Of a stretch of 64,000 nucleotides of DNA, positions 47,228 to 59,087 are shown piece after piece. The notes beneath the pieces are model-generated. The model ran no database searches. It was not told the origin of the DNA and saw only the letters and a list, made by a program, of their open reading frames with translations. The position numbers and the translations under genes were made by a program. Origin of the DNA: Casuarina equisetifolia (lineage: Eukaryota; Streptophyta; Magnoliopsida; Fagales; Casuarinaceae); contig CM052358.1 of assembly GCA_028551475.1 (NCBI GenBank), positions 11,887,938 through 11,951,937 on the forward strand. Direction: 5' to 3'. The first letter of the stretch is position 1; every line of letters starts with the position of its first letter.

Positions 47228-50200
47228 TTACCTGATCCAAATTCCAACTAATGCTGTCAAAAACATAACCAATATTCTTCTTCGTGAATCGGATAACGAC
47301 CATGCACCAGAGAAGTTGACTCTCTGAGCTTGATCACTGCAGAGGAAAGGAAGCAAGTATAATTATTAGTAAAGATGACAAAAGGTGTTCGTTGAATGGT
47401 ATATGTATGTCAGGATAGCTAGATGACGAATAGCACAATAGCCCCAATGTACACAACATAACTTTTTAGCAAAAGTCATTTCAATAGCAAGAGTAAATCT
47501 GGCAAAATTTTGAGCATTTGGGCCAAAGACAGTATATTAGACGGGGCATAGTTGTGTTTGAATGCTTACGTTTGTAGGGAAGAAAGTAAGCCACAATATA
47601 TTGTGTTTCCAGGCAAAGGAACCTCAGTGTTGTCGTTCTCTTGGTTTACTATGCTCAAGTAAACTTCTTGTCCCAGATACCATGAGTTGAGATTCTCCGC
47701 GCGAAGGTTCCAAATGCCAGCATTGTCGAGAGAAATTAAAATGGCTGTCCAAGCTCCAGGAAAGACCTGTACTCAGGTGAGAGATTTTGTAGTTATTAAC
47801 ATGATCTCCTATAATTTCTTTCTTTTTCTTTTTCTAACATTCCATCAATTAACAAAGAATCAAACCTATACATTTAGTAATTTTTTAATTCCTTTTTCAT
47901 TCTGTGGATGTAGTACAAGTACTTCAACAACAGCCATTAAGAAAGGAGCTAAAATGTGGTATAAGCTTGAAAGCTGCTAAAGGGAGTTCTAGAACTAAAA
48001 TATGCTTCAAATTTGAAACAGATCAAAGATATGAACATCCCTGTTCATGTGTCAAATCATTTATATGATCTAGAAATTTTTTTGATTAAAATGCATACTG
48101 TTACGGATTGATTACTTCTTCTTCCATTATGCAACTTTAGTTATCCTCATGATGGCTTAAAGTGACAATAGGCCAAATTAAAGTAACACCTATCTTAGAT
48201 AGAAGTTACATCTATCTTCCTAGAATTTGAAAAATCGTCATGCCTAGCATTTCATTCTGACAGCATGCCCAGCAAAGGGTACTGATATAGTGAGAAGATG
48301 GGAGCATCACAAATCTACAAGCGCTTAGAACCAGCCTTCAGTTCTTCTAGACATATATTCAAAGAAAATAAGTATGTATACAGATTATAGGACTCACATT
48401 TTAGATAATCTCTACTTTTCCTTTTCCTACAAGGGATTTTGTTGCCTTTCTTACCTTCTCTATCCTGTCCCTTGTAGCTTCCCAAAGCAAAAAATGCTTA
48501 AACAATTGATCATACAAAAGCATTAGGGTCAAGACTATTAGACAGGTATACCTGTACGGTGGAGCGAGCAACGCCATCCCATTTGTTATAAGTGCCTCTG
48601 CTACTCTCAGTCCACACTCCAAAATCCATACTACAGAGCATATAGAAAATTGTTCAAATAAAGTATTGAAACAATATATTTAAATTCGTCAGTAGACAAC
48701 GTAATAGCTATAGTCTCACCCCACAACGAAAAATGCATAGCCATCCAAGTGGTAAGTCTGTACGCTGGTGTCATTGTTTTGAAAGATGATTTCCATAAAT
48801 CCTTTGAAAGTACCATTTATCAGAGAAGTATCAACTTTGGGAGGTCTGTTCATCAATCTGTTTGGAAAATCTAACTTGTATACCCCTGGAACGTTGAACT
48901 GCTGCGCAAGCTTCAGGGGTGTTGAAGGTGGTAAGTATGAAATACCATTGAGGGTAGTACGCCATTTTCCATCGATAAGCTCTGGAGGTCTATTGAGAAT
49001 TACATATACATCTGTAACAGTGATTTGACCATATCTGAAAGACCCCTGCGGGTTTGGGCGAGCAGCACTAGCAGACGTGTTCCATCTGAAAATACACCAC
49101 CAAGATAAGAATGTAGCAATAGTCAGGGCAACAGCCATGATCACTAAAAAAACCCACTAACAGAACAAAAATTTCCCAAATATTAGACTTCCAAGGTGAA
49201 TCACCAAGAAACAGAGCAAAATAATAAAACCATTCTTCAGTTTCAACTGTAGTTCTTTTTCCTTTTTTTTTTTTTTTTTTTTTGGTTGCTTCCCTTCAGA
49301 TCAAACTGTTAATCATAAGTAGTTGAAAGGACAGATTTATCCCACATCATATAAATATTAATATCCACAATAGGGATTAAGCCATTCTTTCAACCACTGA
49401 TATTCTTGTATAGTACATGCCACACTGTGGACCTTGCCTGAGGTATAGAATATGATCTTTCAATATAATTATGCCAATAATCACAAAAGGAGATCTATAT
49501 TTAGCTACAACCTTATGGATCTTGCTTGATTCATTGAGAAATAACTGTCGTATTCATTAGGAAGGTCAGGAAGAGGACCTGAAGCAGGTCCTAGAGAATT
49601 GGAGTAGTGCAAGATGGCAGCTCCAGTAGCTCTAGTCCAAGCAGATGAATTGACAAATCGAGGACTTGCAACAATGTAGTAGTCATGGCTAGCATTTTGG
49701 TCCATTGTGACCAAGAATGAGTATGACTGACCCACATGAATATCCATGTTTGTGTAGTTCTGCTGAACCGTATAAGATCCTTCAGTCTCAGCAAGGACCA
49801 AGTTATGATCTTGTATTCTGAAATTCAAGCTAGTTGAAATACCAACATTATGCACCCGGAAGCGGTATGTTTTTCCTGTATCAAATGAAATAGAAACGTC
49901 CAGCAATGAGTAAAACCATAACAAAAAAGAAAGTGCATAAATGTTCATGTTAGCAGGACGTTGTGCATGTAGAAACCACCATAGCGGGATCATCAATTAC
50001 AATTTGTTGCAGCTGGGATGCCCCTTGGAAGAAAATCTATGAGATAAAATTTAGAACTACGACAGAAGAAAGCTATTGCAGGTTTAAATACCTCACCAAC
50101 TGTATAGAGAGGCAGGAATCCTCAATAATTTCGTTTTAGCATACATGGGAACCTCATAAATCAGATCACTTCCATTTGCTCTGAAAGTATTTTAAGGCAC

Positions 50201-53200
50201 CACAAAATCTCCTCAAAGGGTTCGCAAACAAGCTTGACAAGACAGAAAATGAACAAGAAAGGAAAAAAAAAATATTCAAGTGTAATTTCAAAGGCACTAG
50301 AAGGTATATGGAAATTTTTCAAATTCCATTCTCTGCAAAAGAATGATTTAAGATTGCCTTCACAAGCTATAAACAGATCTGAAAAGTATTATTCAAATAT
50401 AGTACAAAATTCAAATAAATGCATTGTCTTTTAGAAAAGCACTCAAAAAGGAAAGGCATATTTTAGAACCAGCCCAAATACATAATGGAGGTGATGCACC
50501 TATAGAACATCTTGCAATTCAGTTCTATCATTGCAGGAAGAAGAGGAGGGCGATATGTCCAAATTCCTATGCTACTTCATTATAATTCTTTGTTCCGAAG
50601 TCACCCATACACTTAGTGCTTCTACTCAAGTGGTTATGAATAGTTTAAGTACTTCTATAAGTCAAACGATAGTTTGTAAAGTGAGAAGAACAGAAAAGGA
50701 TTACATAAATTCTCTGGTTGTTTCAAGTTATTGAGCTTTTCAAGCTGTCTACATAGCTTAACCTTCTTATTGCTTTAGCTACTTGTCTCTCCTTAATTGT
50801 TTGCCGTAATTTCTTTCCAATTTTTTTGGGGTATGCAAGTGTGGGAGGTGAATAAGTAGAACAATACTGATTTTGTGCTGTTCACTCTCGCCGCATCAAA
50901 AGGAATGAGGTCAAACTAGCACTTCCAGCATTCAACCATCATTATGAGAGGTACCTTTTTCCATAATCACATAAATCATACACATGGATGTCACGTAACT
51001 TTTGCCTGCCACTAACACAAAATGGAGTCGTTTAAATGTGGCACAGCTAGATCTTTCCCACCGAGGATTCTAAATCAGTATACTCTTGGAATAAAAGTTA
51101 ATCTAAGTTTTGAACTGCTCCAAAACTGGTTCACGCGAGCATGTCAATGCTACTTAATCAGCATACATATTGCAGAAATTACCTGGTTCCACGTTTATTA
51201 TCTGGTAACTAATACCATTTGGAACAATTGCCTCATCAAAGCGATATGGACCCAGTCCATTAATGAGGATACCATCAGGAACTCCAAGGTCCGTTCCTTT
51301 TTCAACAGCCTCCCTTAGCACCTGGTTACACAAAGGCATTATTCAATACCAAGGCAACAACTAGAGGTAACTAGTTTTCAGTCAACAGCCAGTGAGCCAA
51401 CAAGATTTACACCAACCTTATGACTCTTTGAATACCAGTCACTAATGAAGATCGTAATATCTCCATCTGGCATTCCAAAGGGTAATGGAATCACTTCCCT
51501 ATTGTTAACTATGATTCCTCCATATCCACCTGCAGCTCTTTGGAAGCCCAGGGAAGGGAAATAAAAGAAGCTTCCAATCTGATCTTTGACTTGAAACTGA
51601 TATGTCCAATTCCAACCAGCAGGAATTGGACAATTGGTCCCTAAGACACCATCTTGCCAAGAGTTCTTCCTATGTTGTATGCCATTCCTGCATTAAACTG
51701 AGCAATGTTAGAAATAATAAACCAAACATGCCAATTTCCTAGTCTAGATGGTAGAATTTTTATACCATGTGATAAGCAATGGTTCATCCAGTTCATTCTT
51801 GACATTAACAACGACATTCCAATTTGTAGTGACATTGAGAATCGGTCCTGGAAATTGCCCATTAACTGCGATGACCTAAAGTATATACAAGTTAATTGGC
51901 AGAGACAAAGCAGGCAAGATATTTCAGCACTTTCTGTTAAATAAACCACCAACTTATAGAACTACGAAATAAATGAGTACAACAACACAGAAAAAAGCAA
52001 GATAAACCAAAAAGTTCAATTCCAAAATCTAAAATCAGTATGAGAAAAAGATGTGGGCTAAAACAATAACAATGTTGGCCATGCTTAAGCAGCCAGCAGG
52101 TAAAATCTCATTTCTTGCAAACTCTAGCAGATCATTCATAACTAATGCCCAGGTGAAACAGGAAGTTCAGATCATTGGACACAATTTTCATGTCACAGCA
52201 TATTGGAGGCAGCACAAGTGGGTAACACAAATCAGTAGGAAACTGAGAGCGAATGGCTAGAACGGTAATAAATCTCTAGCAGTGAGATAAAACTGTAGCG
52301 AAAACATGGGAGGATGAGTAGTACCAAATGATGGATTAAGAGAAGGTGCGCACTACAAGATTCAATCTCCAGATATGAAACAGATTTTAGGGAGTTACAC
52401 AGTGCAAAAAACAAGTATTTATTATCACAAAGTATAAATTTCTAACTTTTAGTTCAATGAACTATTACAGGACTTTGTGGAACTAATACCACAAATCTTC
52501 TAACACAAGAAAGTTAATGGATTGAGATAAATAGGGAAACTTATTCAATAATTGAGTTGAAAACTTAGTACTGGCATCTAAGCCTACAAATTGGCTTACA
52601 TAGATCAAGACAGTTTTGAAATGAAACAACGTCAAAGTTGTTCTGTCTAGTACGGATTTTAAAAATCTCATATATATGAAGCAGAAGCACAGGAAACATG
52701 TGGTTCACAATTTCTAAAGAAAAATGTTACTTGGTTCAGCTTCAGATTCTAGGCAGCGAGCTATGAAGAGCAATAACCCAAAAAAAAAAAAGAAAAAAAA
52801 AAGAAAAAGAAAAAGAGGATGATAACTAATACATGAGTAATTTCACGTGCATAATAAGAAAAACATCCAATGCCATACTAGTGAAATTATGTGTGAATAT
52901 GATTTAGGCACAAAACATAATCTTTATTACCAGTAAATTGAGCTCACAGCGTGGTATGGTTCACAATGGCATTAGCAATCAGAAGCTATTGTAGTTGTTA
53001 TGGTGGCACAGACTTCAGTGGTATAATTCTAGAAGTTAGAAAATGAGGTAGAATTTTGGGCAGTTTAGAAAAGTTGTCTTCTCCTAAGTCATTGGTAATG
53101 CAATTACCAGCGAGTAAATTTCTATCTTTAGTTCATTAACGTAATGCAAATTTCTATCTTTAGTTCACTGATGGAGTAGTCTATCAAGATTTACCAATAG

Positions 53201-53588
53201 GAACTTCTTCAAGTTAAATTACTGTAGAATTTCATGATACAACTAGTAAAAATGATATCCCTGAGTCTCGAAGCTTATTAGTCTAGTAAGAAACTAGTGC
53301 AGCAAACTAATTACATGAGCATTGCACGATCTAAGCTGAACTACAATTGAACAGAGTCCATCTAGTGCTAAGAATCAGAGAAAAAATTGAAGCTTAAACA
53401 CAAAATCGACGAGTAAACAGAGAATCGAAGTGAACGTAAGTGAGATAGATAACCCGTTCTTTAACTCCAAGTGGGGAGGCAGTGATGTAGGAGACAGTCC
53501 AATCATAGAACACAAAAGGGTCACCCGCCAAAGCAGCAGTTGAGAGGCAGAAGAGAAGGATAAAAAGGAAGAAGGACGAGGGTGACAT
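47228..53588 (-). CDS. SKU5-similar (SKS) multicopper oxidase-like protein
   Basis: Nine exons on the minus strand: 53454-53588, 51766-51875, 51417-51687, 51183-51321, 49512-49875, 48720-49085, 48552-48630, 47570-47766, 47228-47336. They sum to 1,770 nt, 589 codons plus stop, matching the ~590 aa usual for SKU5/SKS proteins. A signal peptide (residues 1-21) is followed by the first cupredoxin domain (VIAVNGQFPGPI, NGIQHRKNSWQDG). The second carries TYRFRVHNVGISTSLNFRIQ and VGQSYSFLVTMDQ, and the third VVFQNNDT-type residues (IIFQNNDTSVQTYHLDGY), FPGAWTAIL and NLRAENL. The His sets that bind the type 2/3 copper in true ascorbate oxidases and laccases are largely replaced, as in SKU5. The end (SDSRRRILVMFLTALVGIW) is a hydrophobic tail that fits a GPI signal. 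It probably acts at the cell surface in wall expansion and directional growth. The ATG at 53588 fits the signal peptide. SKS3 is the closest name I recall, but I am not sure of the member. Confidence 0.92.
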
Positions 53589-55250
53589 CGAGTACAGATT
53601 TCTATGTCCAAGTTCGGCCTTTTTTCTTCTTTGGGTATCTTTGTCTCCGTTCTTCTCCTTCTCGAACCCCAGAGGGAAAGATAGAGAATTTGGAGAGTGG
53701 GTAGGATCTGCTAATAATGTAAACAATGGCAGCTGCAGAACAACTCGACAGAGAGAGGAAGATTCTCACGTGGGTGTAGTAAGAGCGTCTGAGATGGCTG
53801 TTCTGATGCGTTCCAGAACCCACTTGTCGCCATTCATGGAGATTCGAGCCACGGCCACGGTGTTTTCACCGACACTTGAAGCCAAAGTCACCTGGTGGAC
53901 CCATAAAGTGCAAGTCGAATTGGCAAAGTTTGGAACTTTGGAGGTGGCAAATCTTTTTGAACGATTGGTAGGACTTCACCACTATGAGCAACATCTTATA
54001 TGGCGAAACATATGGAATGCAATAAGCTTAATCTTTGGTTCTTGTTTCTTCTTGAAATGCCCTCAATGACAATACATGAAGCAAGTGGTATGATTTAAAT
54101 TTGTGAGTTAAATAAACCATAAATTTGTCTTTGAATCTGTTGTTATGAAACATTGTTACGAAATATTTTAATCATTATTCTCAAAGTAGCTACAAATATT
54201 GATAGAGAAAAATACTTTATGATTTAGATTTCTGTTATATTGTAGTTTTTCTATCTATAGCCTTCAAAAGATCAATGGAGATTTAACATTTCAATAGGTT
54301 TATTTATAGTGTTTAAATATGAATGCTAGAATATTTAACTTGTTATGCTTCGTTATACTGAGGCAAAGTAACATCAATTTTGTGATATAATTGTTGCATT
54401 TGTAATCTACTTTTTTCCAAATCTAATTTAAAGACAATTTAAGAATTTTTATGCCCATATTTATTTGCACTAATCAATAAACTAAATTCCAAATGATGCT
54501 TCCTCTTCCACAATATCAAAATAAATGTTAAGATATAATTAATGAGTCTCACATTACTAAAAAAATATATAAGAATTCATATTTAAATGATAATTAGATC
54601 TATTAACCTTAACATGATTTTTGAATTAGATAATAACCTTCTTAATATGATATCGGAGTTAGGATCCCTTAAACAACATTCACCATGATGAGTTTAGATT
54701 TATTTGAGTCTATGCATTATCCATATAATATGGCACCATGGTTAGAAGGCGTATTAAGACAAAACTAATGAGTTTCACATTGCTAAAATAATTATAAGTT
54801 ATTAATTCTTAAATTAGCTTTTGAATTAAATAATAATTTTCTTAATAATAGAGACAACAAAGGGGGCTTCAAGGCCTAATGAATACTTTCCAACTTGCCT
54901 CTTTAAAATGTTGCCTTAATATTTTATTCGTGACATTGCCTGGCGAAACAAATCTCATTTTATCTTGCTGACTTAGTATACCTTTACATTACTTCTCTTA
55001 ATTTATCTTATTCTTTTATTCTTTTATTGGAACTTTAGTCATTAACCTCCCTGTTAGTAAAAACATAAAAATAATCAACCAAAAAAACTGGATTAAAGGT
55101 GTTCAAATAAATTTTAAAGTCTTTTATAGTCGATCCTTTGGTTGATAGCTGTGGAAAGCTTTTCCACCAATACCTTTGGTTATCGGTGAAGGCCACGTCA
55201 GACTCCACCTTAGCTTAATGGTGTCAACATAAGGTGGTCGGTCAAATTCA
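53589..55250. other. Promoter side of the SKS gene and AT-rich intergenic DNA
   Basis: 53,589-53,900 is upstream of the SKS start codon and includes its likely 5' UTR. Open stretches here on the plus strand are mainly the reverse of this leader. 54,070-55,250 is strongly AT-rich, with two similar pieces (54,535-54,660 and 54,760-54,850; AATGAGT.TCACATT.CTAAAA) that suggest a small old duplication. No gene is recognised. Confidence 0.45.
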
Positions 55251-55394
55251 ATAGCTTTTAGGTGGAAGACATCGGTTGAAATAGAGGAGCCAGGTTTAGG
55301 AAAACGATGATGGCCTCCAGTGAAAGAACAGTGAAAAAGATATTAACTGGTTGGTAACAATCTGATATATTCAAGGAAGATTTAGAGGTAAGTG

Positions 55395-55620
55395 AAGAAA
55401 TATATGACTCTGGTAAACGGCAACGCAAAGAAGGCACTGACACTAGGAGATGAAGTGGAGGATGTTGATTCAGTTGTTCCATTAGCGTAGAAAGCCAACA
55501 ATCTGGAGACACACCCGTCCTTACGCTGCCATTGAAGTTCGCATTAGGCACTGTCTTCGTGCAATTATCGTAATCAGCTTTTGATACCATGGCCAAATTC
55601 TGTGTTCCATTTGCATTGAA
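55395..55620 (-). pseudogene. Phytocyanin-like (blue copper protein) remnant
   Basis: On the minus strand, after a splice-acceptor-like GTGCAG at about 55,620, the frame reads VFNANGTQNLAMVSKADYD and then NCTKTVPN. This is the pattern of exon 2 of plant phytocyanins (V.KADYD.C...P). The part that should carry the second copper site (HC..GQ.L) is absent. After a frame change the sequence reads TESTSSTSSPSVSAFFALP before a stop at about 55,385, resembling the Ser-rich GPI tail of uclacyanins. No exon 1 with a signal peptide was found at 55,630-56,000. It looks like an old gene fragment. The short length makes the family call moderate. Confidence 0.5.
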
Positions 55621-56233
55621 TACTGCACATTATATGTTTAACTATCCAACAAGTTACTAGTTCTCAAACTAAACATGTCTAACTTTTTCAAAATGAACGT
55701 GATATGTGTGAGTTTACATTTTGCAGTGCATTGTCTTTAGAAACTAGATTAACTATACAAGTTTTGATTCAGAGAAGAACAATGAAAAAGAAATGATCCC
55801 TTGATTTTGAAGTGAAACGATTCCAAAGTCAGCCCAGCTCGGACATGATTCATTCAAGCTTGCAAAGATGAAGGAGAAGTAAAGGGATCGTAGTTAAAAG
55901 CTGATATTTATCTCATTAGCTGTTGTGGTTAACGCTTAAAAGATATTTAAGACAAGGAAATCGGGCTTTACATCATGATGACGTGACTGTTTATCCCTGT
56001 ACCTAAATCAGTCCTATAATTACAATCTAATTAAATCCTAACTAAATAAGCTCTAACTGAACCTAAATTAGCTTGCAAAATTCTATCTAATGGCTTCTTT
56101 ACAGTAAGACATCCTAAATTAGGCCCATTGGATTGGTATTAGTTACAAAGAAACATTCAAAGGAAAACCAGGCACCAAGAGGCTGCCTGAAAAGCAGATT
56201 CATTGATTCTTCTCCAGCAAAATCGCTGTTGCC

Positions 56234-57601
56234 ATGGCAGCCTTCTCTGCATCATCCGTAACTCTCTTTCTGCTTGTTTGCTTCTCTTCTTTTGTTTTGT
56301 TGTCCCTTACTACCACTGCCTCAACCCCTAATGCCACCATCACAAAGCCTCGGGGGATCGTCACCAAACTCATTCAACATGAATCTCTTCTCTGCAAAGC
56401 GAACAACAATGGCAACGTATCAAGCCTAGTTGAATGTGCCGCAGAAAGCTCGAATGCACGTTTAGCCTACTTACGTGCAAGGACTCTTGGCGTTCCTTTT
56501 TCCACCGATGATATCCGGTCCGATGTTATTGCGGACTCCAAATTTTGGACAGGGTTCATGGCGAACGTATCCATCGGTACGCCTCCTATTCAACAGCTCC
56601 TACTCCTGGATACAGGTAGCTCAATGTTGTGGACGCAGTGCCTCCCTTGCACCAAGTGCTTTCTCCAAAATGTTCCTTTTTTTGATCCTACTAAGTCTTC
56701 GACATATGCCAGCATGTCTTGCAACTCCAGATCTTGCCCCACGAATCCCTCTGGCAGGTGTGACCCATCGAACAATTGCAAGTTCTCCCAAGAATACGTT
56801 GACGGCACCCTTACAACTGGAATTTATGCAACTGAAACGTTCACATTTGAGACCTCCGATGAAGGAATATCAACGGTTCCCAACATTAATTTTGGTTGCG
56901 CAAATAACGTGAATAGGGATTTGAATCGCCAAATGAGTGGAATTCTGGGTCTTGCTGATGATCCGAATACTTTAGTGAGGCAAGTGGGTTCTAAATTTTC
57001 ATACTGCCTTGGCCGTATAAGGGATCCTAAGTATGCTTATAATCAGTTGATTTTGGGAGATGGTGCGATAATACAAGGCGATGCAACTCCACTTGAAATT
57101 GAGGATGAGGCCTACTATCTCACGGTAGATAGCATCGACGTAGGTGACAAACAGCTGGACTTCGATATCCAAGTGCTTAGAAAGAAACGATTGAGCAATG
57201 GTGGAACCATAATTGACGCGGGTTCTGCGTTTACTCATCTAGCAAGAGCTGCGTTCGACGCTCTTGTCGCTGAAGTATTGCGGTTGACGGACGGGCTTGT
57301 GCAACGTTCGGACGTCCGTGGCCTTGAAGCTCCATGCTTTCTGGGTTCTGTTAGCCGCGACCTTCAGGGATTTCCGGCGGTAACCTTTCACTTTGCAAAT
57401 TCCGCGGACCTCGTCGTGGACAAAGAGGGGTTGTTTCTGGATAATGGTCCAACTGGGTTTTGCATGGCTGTGTCCGCTGCCGAGAATAATGGGTTGAGTG
57501 TCATTGGAATACTGGCTCAACAGAACTATAACATTGGCTATGATCTCACCGGGAAAAAAATTTCCTTTCAAAGTATAGACTGTCAACTCTTGGAAACGTA
57601 A
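56234..57601 (+). CDS. Aspartic protease, CDR1/nepenthesin type (A1 family)
   Basis: One exon of 455 codons, ATG at 56234 to TAA at 57601, the usual intronless form of this plant family. It has a signal peptide (~1-29) and a short propeptide. The first active site is LLLDTGSSMLW (Asp ~126). The Cys-rich nepenthesin-type insertion lies between about 136 and 185 (CLPCTKC, SCNSRSC, C..NNCKF), followed by FGCANN and GILGLADDP. The second active site region is GTIIDAGSAFTHL (Asp ~328). A closing IGILAQQNYNIGYDL segment matches the family C-terminus. The second site reads DAGSA where DSGTT or DSGS is usual; the catalytic Asp itself is kept. It should be a secreted apoplastic or vacuolar endopeptidase. 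CDR1 relatives act in disease-resistance signalling; that role here is inference only. Confidence 0.93.
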   Translation: MAAFSASSVTLFLLVCFSSFVLLSLTTTASTPNATITKPRGIVTKLIQHESLLCKANNNGNVSSLVECAAESSNARLAYLRARTLGVPFSTDDIRSDVIADSKFWTGFMANVSIGTPPIQQLLLLDTGSSMLWTQCLPCTKCFLQNVPFFDPTKSSTYASMSCNSRSCPTNPSGRCDPSNNCKFSQEYVDGTLTTGIYATETFTFETSDEGISTVPNINFGCANNVNRDLNRQMSGILGLADDPNTLVRQVGSKFSYCLGRIRDPKYAYNQLILGDGAIIQGDATPLEIEDEAYYLTVDSIDVGDKQLDFDIQVLRKKRLSNGGTIIDAGSAFTHLARAAFDALVAEVLRLTDGLVQRSDVRGLEAPCFLGSVSRDLQGFPAVTFHFANSADLVVDKEGLFLDNGPTGFCMAVSAAENNGLSVIGILAQQNYNIGYDLTGKKISFQSIDCQLLET

Positions 57602-58436
57602 TTAGGACTGTTATGTGTTTGGGAGTCATCAGCTTTATGTATTATCCCCGTTTTTGCGGTTTTAAATTTACGCATAGTTATTATCTTTTACAACATCAAA
57701 CCTATGATATTTAGTAACGATTCGTAAGTATGATTGTCGATGCGACAATAGAAGAATGTGAAGAGCATCTATAAAGCAAAGATAACAAAAATTGATAGCA
57801 TTTCCAACAGAGTCGCATGGCCAATGTCCCATGCGACCAAATTTTCTGGTGGAGAAGTTACTCGGTTATAGTTGGACCTGTAGTTTTTATTGCCTTTGGG
57901 TAAATGAGCACCATTGGTTGTCATCCTTTTTAAAGCGTACTTTAGACCTATCTTAAGCCTATTGGCATTTCTAAAAACATACGTTGTACAATTAGTGGCT
58001 AATAAAGGAGTCTTAAGCCTTGACTCATCTAGAACCAAGGCAGCCTGGACGAGTTTCTTGACTAAGTTATGATCAAGACAGCCTGAAATGAAAGATACCA
58101 AAAGCTTTCAACTCCTTTGCTTATCAAGGAAAAAAAAAAAAAAGAAGAAGAAAAAAAAGCAATAAAATAATCCCAAGATCACATTCTTCTCTTCACTATT
58201 TGAATTCTTTATGTGATATATATATATATATTTTTTATTTTTATTTTTTTCTGGTAACTCTATCTCGGAGCTGCATCCTTCTTTAAATGGCTAACAAAAC
58301 TAAAGGAGGTTCGTACTTAGTGTGATCCTTGCACTCATGCTTATATGGCTATTGTATTACCTCTTTTTTGATAACTTCCTCCCTTTTAGTATAACCTTTG
58401 GCTTGCTAGCTCTTAAGATCTCTCTCATGATGCTTT
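57602..58436. other. 3' flank of the protease gene, intergenic
   Basis: The protease 3' UTR is followed by AT-rich DNA with an A-rich run (58,129-58,160) and (AT)n at 58,216-58,231. A 110-codon open stretch on the minus strand (57,769-58,101) has no recognised motif. Confidence 0.4.
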
Positions 58437-59067
58437 TGTTAGCTTATTTTATAAGCTCATGTAATGTGGGCTTTATCAATGAGCATAAACAATTTTCTTA
58501 TGAAGGTATATTAATGTAATAAATATTGGTCCAGTTAATTAGACAGATTTTGACCTTGATTGCGAGTATGGTGCTAGCCAGTGTGAGCCTTAGTGCACTT
58601 TATAGAACTGTGATGTGTCAGGACTATTTAGTTAGCACGTTTTTGTTATATCGGCTAAGTCCCCCCTCTAGCTTATAATATGTGCATTGGGATCCGTATA
58701 TGGAATCAAGCTTATGGTAGGGGCATAACGGTCATTTCACAATGATTAGTTATTATGCTTATTTAACGAAACAGAATAACCATTATTCATTATCACGTAT
58801 CCGTTCGTTAAAGAGGCACCTGTTCACTATTTTTCTCTCTACCGTTTGCGACTTTGATCTTCTGATTCCATTGCGGAGTTCTGGCTTCTCATCGGCTAGC
58901 ACGTTTAAGCAATAGAGGGTAAGATCTTAGCCAAGATCCTACTAAAAATGCAGCCATTTTCAGGTACGCTATTCTCATTTTGTTTTTCTATTTTTAACTC
59001 ATTCTCAACCTATAATTGATGTCAGATTCTGGTTCAGTCTCGTTTGAGACAAACTTTTATTCTAACA
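58437..59067 (+). repeat. 5' LTR of the copia element (start provisional)
   Basis: The 3' end is well defined: CTAACA at 59067 just before the primer site. The start at 58437 was chosen because TGTTAG mirrors that end as a 6-bp inverted terminus, giving 631 bp. Another TG upstream or downstream is possible. Confidence 0.55.
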
Positions 59068-59069
59068 AT

Positions 59070-59087
59070 TGGTATCGGAGCCAGGTT
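59070..59087 (+). promoter_or_regulatory. Primer-binding site (initiator Met tRNA)
   Basis: TGGTATCGGAGCCAGGTT, two bases after the LTR. It is a near match to the standard plant copia site TGGTATCAGAGCC. Confidence 0.85.

Noticed and set aside
51641-51952. 103-codon minus-strand frame
   Set aside because: It overlaps SKS exons 2 and 3 in a frame that ignores their splice sites.
57769-58101. 110-codon minus-strand frame downstream of the aspartic protease
   Set aside because: No recognised domain or neighbouring exons. It could be an old transposon scrap, but cannot be supported.
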